NCBI GenBank assembly: GCA_947090235.1 | Contig: CAMUNJ010000042.1 | Coordinates: 1 to 7,313, forward strand | Length of the DNA: 7,313 bases | Reading direction: 5' to 3' | DNA from: an uncultured Bacillota bacterium | GTDB lineage: Bacteria; Bacillota; Clostridia; Christensenellales; UBA1242 | Part shown: piece by piece, positions 1 through 4,279 of the stretch | Layout: every line of letters begins with the position of its first letter | Position numbering within the stretch: the stretch's first letter is position 1 | The notes under the pieces: generated by a model | Databases searched by the model: none | The model's input: the letters and a program-made list of their open reading frames with translations, nothing else | What the model was told of the DNA's origin: nothing | Translations under genes and position numbers: made by a program

Positions 1-557
1 AAGAACTTGAAGAGGCTAGGCGTGCACTTGAGGCTGAAAGAGCAAAATCGGAGGCTTTGAAGGCTGAACTTGCACAAGCAAGAAGAACAAGCGTTGTTGA
101 AACTAGTGAGCCTGTATATTTGACAGAAGAAGAATATGAAGCAAGACTTGCAGTTTTGAATGAAAGACTTAAACTTAATGAAAAAGAACTTCGTTCTTGT
201 AAAAAAGAATATCTTCCACTTCGTAAAGTGAAGAGAACTCTTGAAAGTGATGAAAAGAAACTTCGTCGTAAAGAAGCACTTGTTGCAAAACAAAAAGTAG
301 TTCTTTACGGAGTAAATAACTACGCAGATATCGACGAAGAAAAAGCAAAAAAACTTGCTGAAGACCTTGACCTTCTTGATGGACTTAAACTTTCTGTAGA
401 GCATTGCCAAGAAGTTATGAGTAAAAATCAAGAAAGATATCCTCTTCTTGAAAGAATCTTCAATGTTCTTTCAGAACAAAATAATACTCTTAAAGCCGAC
501 ATTGCAAGAGCAGAAAAAGAGTTGGAAGAAGTTAGAGCAAAGAAAGGCGATAACTAA
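1..557 (+). CDS. Coiled-coil protein, 5' end outside the window
   Basis: The reading frame is open from base 3 with no start codon that looks real, so the gene begins upstream. The visible C-terminal ~184 residues are almost entirely Glu, Lys, Arg, Leu and Ala with heptad-like spacing (for example ELEEARRALEAERAKSEAL at the left edge), typical of a long alpha-helical coiled coil. A less regular segment around VVLYGVNNYADIDEE breaks the helix. No membrane segment, signal peptide or catalytic motif is visible, and I do not recognise the family. Leucine is encoded almost always by CTT with no TTA, unlike the other genes here, which suggests high expression or a separate codon-usage class. The gene stops with TAA and is followed by a strong terminator. 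A structural, cell-envelope or chromosome-associated role is possible but unproven. Confidence 0.8.
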   Translation, partial: ELEEARRALEAERAKSEALKAELAQARRTSVVETSEPVYLTEEEYEARLAVLNERLKLNEKELRSCKKEYLPLRKVKRTLESDEKKLRRKEALVAKQKVVLYGVNNYADIDEEKAKKLAEDLDLLDGLKLSVEHCQEVMSKNQERYPLLERIFNVLSEQNNTLKADIARAEKELEEVRAKKGDN

Positions 558-591
558 AAATTACAGAATTTATTTCATTTAATAATAATTT

Positions 592-620
592 AAAAAGCAG
601 ATTTTTGATCTGCTTTTTTT
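592..620 (+). terminator. Rho-independent terminator after the coiled-coil gene
   Basis: AGCAGAT (596-602) pairs with ATCTGCT (608-614) around a TTTTG loop. The stem is flanked by A's on the left and followed by seven T's, so the stem can extend through A-T pairs. It lies 35 bp after the stop codon. Confidence 0.9.
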
Positions 621-662
621 GTTAATATAAATAATCGAAAATTATTAAAAAATTATTGTTTT

Positions 663-670
663 TTGACGAA
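663..670 (+). promoter_or_regulatory. Spo0A box upstream of the 743 gene
   Basis: TTGACGAA matches the known Spo0A-binding consensus TGNCGAA exactly. It ends 8 bp before the -35 box of the promoter at 679-707, placing it near -47 relative to the predicted start of transcription. That is in the range where Spo0A acts on sigma-A promoters. A working spo0A gene lies 1.1 kb away. The match is seen directly; regulation is inferred. Confidence 0.5.
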
Positions 671-678
671 TTAGGGTA

Positions 679-707
679 TTGACATTGGCATTTTTGCATG
701 ATATAAT
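679..707 (+). promoter_or_regulatory. Perfect consensus sigma-A promoter
   Basis: TTGACA (679-684), a 17-bp spacer, then TATAAT (702-707), with an extended -10 TG at 699-700. All twelve core bases match consensus. Predicted transcription start is about 714, giving a ~29-nt leader to the gene at 743. Confidence 0.92.
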
Positions 708-742
708 ACACATATATCAAAAGAAAAGGAAGGTTTAAAGTT

Positions 743-1255
743 ATGGAATATGTTTTCAATAAATCTAAATTTTATGAGTTTAAAGGTGACTCCATTAATA
801 TTGTTTCTAATACAGTAAGTAATGAAGAAGTTGTTTTAGAAGAAGTTTTCTCTGAGTTTGATTCTAACTCAACAGCAACTGTTAAAAGTTTGAAAAAATG
901 CTTGGCATTAAACAATATTCAGGTAGAAGATATTGGCGTTTTTAATAAGCATAGAAAACGCAAAGTATTATTTCCACAACAACTCGAGGCTTCTACAAAT
1001 AGAAGAATGCTTAGACGCAATGAACGCAAGGCTATGAAAGCAGCATTGATTGAAGAACAAAGAATTGGATTGGAAATTTTAAAACAAGAGTATGATGAAT
1101 TTAGAATTAATCAAGAAATAGAAGAAATGTTTAGGTTATATCATTCACAAGACAATTTTGAAGAAAATAACGACAATAATTTTGAAATAGTTTTAGATTG
1201 TACTGAAATGCCTGCAGATAAAATTAATGAAATTTTAGATCAAGAAAACGCTTAA
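743..1255 (+). CDS. Unrecognised 170-aa charged protein
   Basis: I do not recognise this protein. It starts with ATG preceded by AAGGAAGG at 726-733 and ends with TAA just before a terminator, so it is a single-gene transcription unit. The N-terminal ~70 residues are mixed and fairly acidic (SNEEVVLEEVFSEFDSNS). Residues ~68-105 are strongly basic (KHRKRK, then RRMLRRNERKAMKAA). The C-terminal part is helical and acidic with an Asn/Asp-rich stretch (DNFEENNDNNFE). No membrane segment or signal peptide is seen, so it is probably cytosolic. The basic middle could bind nucleic acid, but this is only a charge-based guess. A consensus promoter with a Spo0A box just upstream makes it a candidate member of the Spo0A regulon. 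Confidence 0.85.
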   Translation: MEYVFNKSKFYEFKGDSINIVSNTVSNEEVVLEEVFSEFDSNSTATVKSLKKCLALNNIQVEDIGVFNKHRKRKVLFPQQLEASTNRRMLRRNERKAMKAALIEEQRIGLEILKQEYDEFRINQEIEEMFRLYHSQDNFEENNDNNFEIVLDCTEMPADKINEILDQENA

Positions 1256-1256
1256 T

Positions 1257-1286
1257 AAAAAACTCCAATTTTAGTTGGAGTTTTTT
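1257..1286 (+). terminator. Rho-independent terminator after the 743 gene
   Basis: AACTCCAA (1261-1268) pairs with TTGGAGTT (1275-1282) around TTTTAG, preceded by A's and followed by a T-run to 1286. It begins immediately after the TAA stop. Confidence 0.93.
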
Positions 1287-1347
1287 GTTACCCAATTTCA
1301 AGGTTTTTAATATTATAAAAATAGAGGGGTTCAAAGGAGATAATTAA

Positions 1348-1785
1348 ATGTTTAATTTTAATTGTGGCTGTTGTCGTGAAAAGCAATGTGATTGTGATCG
1401 CTGGGACAACTGCCAACACCACAGACCTTGTCATAAAAATAGAAATTGTGGTTGGAATATTTGCTTAGGTTTTAATAATAAATGTTTCAATCAATGTCAT
1501 TGTCATCAATCATGTAGACCATGTCATAATAATCCTTGGGATAACAATTTGCAATGTTCACACTGCAGACAATGTGGCTCTAGATCTATGAATGATTTTG
1601 ATGATTTTAGACAAGACAATTTTGATAGAAATTTTGATAATAATTTTAATTCAAACAATTTCAACTTCTCAAATTTCAATCGTGGAGGTTGTAGTAATGT
1701 TAGACCTATCTTTATAGACAATGATAGATTTGGCTTTGGCAATGGTTGTGAGGTTAGTGTTATCAATCCAACAGTAACTGGTTGA
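1348..1785 (+). CDS. Cys/His-rich, Asn/Phe-rich 145-aa protein, possible coat or metal-binding protein
   Basis: The ATG is preceded by AAAGGAGA (1333-1340). Three zones are visible. Residues 1-76 carry 17 cysteines and 7 histidines, many as CxC, CC, CHC or CxxC pairs (NCGCC, CDCD, CHCHQSCRPCH, CSHCRQC). Residues 81-111 are a low-complexity run of Asn/Asp-Phe units (FDDF, NFDRNFDNNFN). Residues 119-145 form a more ordered tail (RPIFIDNDRFGFG...VSVINPTVTG) that looks like a beta-rich module. There is no signal peptide. High Cys content with Asn-rich, aromatic low complexity is typical of disulfide-crosslinked spore-coat proteins, and the neighbour is spo0A, but a metal-binding protein is an alternative. 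Only a weak -10-like TATTAT (1311-1316) with a poor -35 is visible upstream, compatible with an alternative sigma factor. The TGA stop is followed by a terminator shared with spo0A. Confidence 0.85.
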   Translation: MFNFNCGCCREKQCDCDRWDNCQHHRPCHKNRNCGWNICLGFNNKCFNQCHCHQSCRPCHNNPWDNNLQCSHCRQCGSRSMNDFDDFRQDNFDRNFDNNFNSNNFNFSNFNRGGCSNVRPIFIDNDRFGFGNGCEVSVINPTVTG

Positions 1786-1793
1786 GTATAAAT

Positions 1794-1819
1794 AAAAAGT
1801 GGCATAAGCCACTTTTTTT
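1794..1819. terminator. Bidirectional terminator between the Cys-rich gene and spo0A
   Basis: AAAAAGTGGC (1794-1803) pairs perfectly with GCCACTTTTT (1808-1817) around an ATAA loop. It has T's on the 3' side in both orientations, so it can end both convergent transcripts. The spo0A stop codon (1818-1820) touches it. Confidence 0.93.
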
Positions 1820-2561
1820 AACCTTCCATAATCATCTTGTCTGCAATCAAAGCAATAAGTTCGCCATTAGTAGGCTTTTCATTGCTGTTATAAATTTTAA
1901 GACCAAACAAAGAATTTATGTTTTCAATTTTACCTCTATTCCAAGCAACTTCTATAGCATGACGCATACCTCTTTCTACTTTGCTTGAACTAGTGTCAAA
2001 GCGTTCTGCAATAGTAGGGTATAGTTTTTTGGTTATAGAAGCAATTATGTCTGGCTCTTCAACTGCAAGTTTTACGGCTTCACGAAGAAATTGATAGCCT
2101 TTAATGTTGGCAGGAATTCCGATACTAATAAATATGTTAGAAATCTTTTCATCCAACGCTCTTTCAATAGAATTTTGTTTTTTATATGAAGTTAAAATAT
2201 CCATCATTCTTTCTTCAAGATTTTGAGGACTTATTGGCTTAACCATAAAATAACTTACACCTTCTTTCATGGCTTTGGAAATAAAACCACTATGAGATAG
2301 ATGAGAAACAAAAATTATTTTAGGTAAACTTGTCCCAAATTCCTTTTTCAAATTCTCAAGTACCATAAAACCATCCATTTCTGGAAGCATAACTTCCATT
2401 ATGATAAAATCTGGTTTGCAGGCTTTAACTTCTTGTAAAATTTCGCTGCCTTTTTGTGCAAAACCAACAATTTCAAACCTTTTGCTTTTGTTGATGTAAT
2501 TTTTTAATTCTTCATTTTCTTCAGTGTCGGCGATAAAGATTTTGACCTTTTCTTCTTCCAT
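1818..2561 (-). CDS. spo0A: Spo0A-type sporulation master regulator with altered phosphorylation site
   Basis: The 247-aa protein matches Spo0A over its length: receiver domain ~5-125, short linker, and Spo0A C-terminal DNA-binding domain ~133-247. Diagnostic C-terminal segments are IPANIKGYQFLREAV, LYPTIAERFDTSSSKVERGM, RHAIEVAWNRG and KPTNGELIALIADK, closely following B. subtilis Spo0A. The family normally gates spore-specific transcription by phosphorelay-driven phosphorylation of Asp56. Here the receiver reads IIMEVMLPEMDG, with Glu at position 56 in place of that Asp. The acidic-pocket pair is Asp12-Thr13 instead of Asp-Asp. Lys108, matching the conserved receiver Lys, is kept, and the conserved Thr position reads Ser86. 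The start is ATG with AAGGAG (2575-2570) 8 nt upstream. The identity is firm; independence from phosphorylation is inferred. Confidence 0.95.
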   Translation of the reverse strand: MEEEKVKIFIADTEENEELKNYINKSKRFEIVGFAQKGSEILQEVKACKPDFIIMEVMLPEMDGFMVLENLKKEFGTSLPKIIFVSHLSHSGFISKAMKEGVSYFMVKPISPQNLEERMMDILTSYKKQNSIERALDEKISNIFISIGIPANIKGYQFLREAVKLAVEEPDIIASITKKLYPTIAERFDTSSSKVERGMRHAIEVAWNRGKIENINSLFGLKIYNSNEKPTNGELIALIADKMIMEG

Positions 2562-2612
2562 AATTTTGGCTCCTTCAAACAGTGTTTTTTTTCATTTTCA
2601 TGAACTAATTAT

Positions 2613-2641
2613 ATAATACCACGATAAAAGTTAAGTGTAAA
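2613..2641 (-). promoter_or_regulatory. Predicted sigma-A promoter of spo0A
   Basis: On the - strand, TTTACA (2641-2636), a 17-bp spacer, then TATTAT (2618-2613). Each box is one base off consensus. A TATAAT overlaps just downstream (2613-2608) but has no fitting -35. The predicted leader is about 45 nt. Confidence 0.6.
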
Positions 2642-2647
2642 TAAAAG

Positions 2648-2872
2648 AATTGTGCGTAAAAGTTCGAATTATGTCAAAATTTGTTAGATTTTGTAAAAAG
2701 ATATTAAATACAAAAAAAAATACTTAAATTTTGACTAACAAAAGTGAAATTTATGATTTTTCGTCATATAAAAAATCTTTATATTTTTAGTGATTTTTAT
2801 TGACGAATTTCTACACAAATTGACAAGTTTCTTCATTGATTTGTTAAAATTCGACATGAAAAACGCACAATT
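2648..2872. repeat. 10-bp inverted repeat bracketing the spo0A upstream region
   Basis: AATTGTGCGT (2648-2657) recurs inverted as ACGCACAATT (2863-2872). Each copy is followed on its own strand by TCGAATT after 6 or 8 bases (2664-2670 on +, 2854-2848 on -). A third AATTGTGC occurs at 2975-2982, next to another TTGACGAA, inside the neighbouring small gene. Function unknown; binding sites for one dimeric factor or a looping element are possible. Confidence 0.5.
2760..2856. promoter_or_regulatory. Cluster of three Spo0A boxes upstream of spo0A
   Basis: Three perfect TGNCGAA matches lie within 97 bp of noncoding DNA: TGACGAA on the - strand at 2760-2766, TTGACGAA on the + strand at 2800-2807, and TGTCGAA on the - strand at 2850-2856. 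One-mismatch versions flank them (TGTCAAA near 2672-2678, TGACTAA near 2732-2738). Such a density is not expected by chance in DNA this AT-rich. They sit ~120-215 bp upstream of the predicted spo0A promoter, suggesting autoregulation through a distal site or through an unidentified upstream promoter. Confidence 0.55.
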
Positions 2873-2884
2873 GTAAGAAGAATT

Positions 2885-3085
2885 TTATAATTTTTTATTC
2901 TTTAAATTTCCGCAAAATTTGTCTTGATGCTCAATTAAGTTTAAATTGCTGATTAAAGTTCCCAAAAATTGACGAATTGTGCAAACATCGCCAGAAGAGT
3001 ACTTTTTTGATATAAAAATTGCTAAAGATGACGCTAAAGCCACCAATTCGCAAGACTCAATATCTATTTTATTTTCTTTTTCCAT
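2885..3085 (-). CDS. Small 66-aa protein resembling DUF6774
   Basis: The sequence IESCELVALASSLAIFISKKYSSGDVCTIRQFLGTLISNLNLI follows the pattern I associate with the short uncharacterised DUF6774 proteins of Clostridia: a SCELVA start, an alanine-rich helix, then a second helix with regularly spaced Leu. The function of that family is not known. The start is ATG, but no convincing ribosome binding site lies in front of it, so it may depend on translation of the gene upstream, which ends 38 bp earlier on the same strand. No terminator is visible after its stop, so transcription could continue toward spo0A. A TTGACGAA Spo0A-box-like sequence (2969-2976) falls inside the coding region. The family call is from memory of the motif and is tentative. 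Confidence 0.6.
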   Translation of the reverse strand: MEKENKIDIESCELVALASSLAIFISKKYSSGDVCTIRQFLGTLISNLNLIEHQDKFCGNLKNKKL

Positions 3086-3123
3086 ATAACTTATTTATGC
3101 GTGTATTTTTGTATTTGCCAATC

Positions 3124-3327
3124 TTATTTTGGCCAGAAAATAATCCAATCATTCAACTCAATTTTTAAAATAAGTGAAAGTTGGATATAAATACGAAAGG
3201 GGATGTCTAGATCTTCTTTCAAAACACCATCAATATCCTTTTCATCAAATCCCCATGTTTTACAAAAATTCTCTTTTCCAGAAACACTAACAGCGTCTTC
3301 AAGTGGTTTTGTGTTCATGTATTTCAT
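3124..3327 (-). CDS. Small 67-aa protein, possible diverged HTH regulator
   Basis: The ATG at 3327 is chosen because AAGGAG (3339-3334) lies 6 nt upstream. A TTG at 3354 in the same frame lies inside the operator palindrome and has no ribosome binding site. The product has no clear family. Its second half aligns with the XRE-type proteins encoded next door: FCKTWGFDEKDIDGVLKE can be laid on FAKELGTESSTVSKWLNG, and IPFRIYIQLSLILKIELNDW on EPGLEYVIKIVCVLECSLDEL, keeping the Gly, the hydrophobic positions, Pro, Tyr and the final acidic-aromatic/Leu pattern. The DNA-contacting residues are not conserved. It may be a diverged HTH fold or a dimerisation partner. It is expressed from a consensus promoter with two palindromes, divergent from the HTH array. 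Confidence 0.75.
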   Translation of the reverse strand: MKYMNTKPLEDAVSVSGKENFCKTWGFDEKDIDGVLKEDLDIPFRIYIQLSLILKIELNDWIIFWPK

Positions 3328-3344
3328 AATTCGCTCCTTATTTT

Positions 3345-3364
3345 TTGCGTCCAACTGGACGCAA
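3345..3364. promoter_or_regulatory. 20-bp palindrome at the transcript start, likely operator
   Basis: TTGCGTCCA (3345-3353) and TGGACGCAA (3356-3364) form perfect 9-bp arms around two bases. It lies just downstream of the -10 box of the - strand promoter, covering about +1 to +20 and ending just before the ribosome binding site. It is much more GC-rich than its surroundings. The 2-base centre favours a protein-binding site over an RNA hairpin. Confidence 0.65.
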
Positions 3365-3368
3365 CTAT

Positions 3369-3397
3369 ATTATATTGGTCTATATAGACCATGTCAA
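3369..3397 (-). promoter_or_regulatory. Perfect consensus promoter for the two small - strand genes
   Basis: On the - strand, TTGACA (3397-3392), a 17-bp spacer, then TATAAT (3374-3369). All twelve core bases match consensus. Predicted transcription start is about 3362, with a leader of ~35 nt to the ATG at 3327. Confidence 0.92.
3377..3390. promoter_or_regulatory. 14-bp palindrome inside the promoter spacer, likely operator
   Basis: GGTCTATATAGACC is a perfect 14-bp palindrome lying wholly between the -35 and -10 boxes of the promoter at 3369-3397. A protein bound here would block RNA polymerase. The small HTH proteins encoded on either side are natural candidates for the binder. Confidence 0.75.
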
Positions 3398-3444
3398 GCA
3401 AAATTGGGCTTTTTAGACTAATATCTTTTTAGAGGTAGAATAAA

Positions 3445-3660
3445 ATGAAGTTTAATGAAAATTATAAAGAACGTTTTATCAAAAATATAAACTTATTCTT
3501 AAAAGAGAAAGGTTGGTCTAGAAACAAATTCGCAAAAGAATTAGGCACAGAAAGCAGTACTGTCAGCAAATGGCTTAACGGCAGTACAGAACCTGGATTA
3601 GAATATGTGATTAAAATTGTATGCGTTTTAGAATGCTCCTTAGACGAATTAGTAAATTAG
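3445..3660 (+). CDS. 71-aa XRE/Cro-type HTH protein, array copy 1
   Basis: A stand-alone helix-turn-helix domain of the Cro/C1 (XRE) class with nothing attached: no ligand-binding or dimerisation domain. The HTH spans ~residues 24-50: WSRNKFAKELGTESSTVSKW, then LNG and EPGLEYVIKI, which is the classic XRE pattern. The C-terminal helix ends in LECSLDELVN. The likely role is sequence-specific DNA binding as a dimer, controlling its own cluster or unknown targets. The ATG is preceded by AGAGGT (3431-3436). It is the first of four tandem paralogs, and about 46 of 71 residues match copy 2. It is divergent from the small - strand operon and shares the operator-bearing intergenic region. No clear sigma-A promoter is seen in its own direction. 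Confidence 0.9.
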   Translation: MKFNENYKERFIKNINLFLKEKGWSRNKFAKELGTESSTVSKWLNGSTEPGLEYVIKIVCVLECSLDELVN

Positions 3661-3733
3661 TTCACAAATAATCAAATTGTAGATAGATCATGATATTTAT
3701 TTGAGGCTAAAATTTACAAAAGGAGTGAAAATG

Positions 3734-3949
3734 ATGGTGTTTGAAGATGGGTTTCGTGAAAACTTTGTGAAAAACATAAATCTATTTTTAAAAGAAAAGG
3801 GATGGTCTAGAAATAGATTTGCAAGAGAATTGGGAACTGATAGTAGTCATGTAAGTAAGTGGCTGAATGGAGGACAAGAACCTGGTCTAACATTTATTTA
3901 TAGAATCCTTCGTGTATTAGATTGTACTTTTGAAGAGTTAGTAAATTAA
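3734..3949 (+). CDS. 71-aa XRE/Cro-type HTH protein, array copy 2
   Basis: Second paralog, with HTH WSRNRFARELGTDSSHVSKW followed by LNG and EPGLTFIYRI, and a C-terminal end CTFEELVN. Two adjacent ATGs (3731 and 3734) follow AAAGGAG (3719-3725). The second is preferred because it gives 71 residues, the same length as copy 1, and an 8-nt spacing. A TTG at 3701 is also in frame but has no ribosome binding site. The segment KNINLFLKEKGWSRN is identical to copy 1, while the positions after SS (the likely recognition helix: T versus H) and the post-NG loop differ, so the two may prefer different DNA sites. It has its own ribosome binding site and a 73-bp gap after copy 1 with no terminator. Confidence 0.88.
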   Translation: MVFEDGFRENFVKNINLFLKEKGWSRNRFARELGTDSSHVSKWLNGGQEPGLTFIYRILRVLDCTFEELVN

Positions 3950-3982
3950 TGGCTAATTTAGTATTAAATATAGAGGATTCTG

Positions 3983-4198
3983 ATGAACTTTAATGAAAAA
4001 TATCAAGACAATTTTATTAAAAATGTAAATTTGTTTTTGCAATAGAAAGGTTGGTCGAGGCTTAAATTTTCTAAAATTTTAGGGTGTGATAGCAGTTTGG
4101 TAAGTAAATGGCTAAAGGGTAGACAGGAGCCAGGTTTAAAATACATTGTAAAAATAATTGCTGCTTTGAATTGTACCTTTGAAGAATTAGTAAATTAG
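3983..4198 (+). pseudogene. XRE-type HTH array copy 3, broken by an amber stop
   Basis: Reading from the ATG at 3983 gives MNFNEKYQDNFIKNVNLFLQ, then TAG (4043-4045, codon 21), then KGWSRLKFSKILGCDSSLVS and onward to CTFEELVN and TAG at 4196-4198. It is exactly 71 codons, the same as copies 1 and 2, and a ribosome binding site AGAGGA (3972-3977) is still present. The stop sits where copies 1 and 2 have Glu (LKEKGW). A single GAG-to-TAG change explains it, and nothing else is degraded, so the inactivation looks recent. TAG is used as a normal stop in copy 1, so readthrough is unlikely to be the rule. No good internal restart codon is seen before the HTH. Confidence 0.85.
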
Positions 4199-4212
4199 TA
4201 GCTAATTTATTG

Positions 4213-4279
4213 ATGGCCAGATGGCCACATGTCGCATTTTGTCATATGATGGATATATTCTATTTATAGAGGTGGCCAT
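4213..4279 (+). promoter_or_regulatory. TGGCCA repeats able to mask the start of HTH copy 4
   Basis: TGGCCA occurs at 4214-4219, 4222-4227 and 4273-4278. ATGGCCAC (4221-4228) is fully complementary to GTGGCCAT (4272-4279), which overlaps the end of the AGAGGTG ribosome binding site and abuts the ATG at 4280. ATGGCCA at 4213-4219 is an alternative partner. In RNA this could form an 8-bp GC-cored stem hiding the initiation region; in DNA the repeats could be operator sites. Confidence 0.45.

Noticed and set aside
1783..1785. TGA read as Trp (Mollicutes-type code)
   Set aside because: TGG is used for Trp throughout, reading through TGA adds only two codons before TAA, and spo0A argues for a Bacillota with the standard bacterial code.
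1524..1805. 93-aa open frame on the - strand across the Cys-rich gene
   Set aside because: It lies opposite the 1348-1785 gene, has a Leu/Lys/Ser-rich composition typical of antisense translation, and overlaps a terminator.
1782..1988. 68-aa open frame on the + strand beginning at the end of the Cys-rich gene
   Set aside because: It runs through the terminator and antisense to the conserved Spo0A C-terminal domain, which is certainly coding on the other strand.
2969..2976. TTGACGAA inside the DUF6774-like gene as a functional Spo0A box
   Set aside because: The match is exact, but it lies within a coding sequence with no promoter nearby, so it is only mentioned and not called as a site.
3345..3364. 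The GC-rich palindrome as a terminator for the HTH array or the - strand genes
   Set aside because: In the + direction no T-run follows, and in the - direction it is followed by A's; it is also positioned at a transcript start.
4043..4045. Amber codon decoded as an amino acid (stop reassignment or pyrrolysine)
   Set aside because: TAG ends HTH copy 1 and copy 3 itself normally, and no UAG-associated motif or decoding gene is visible.
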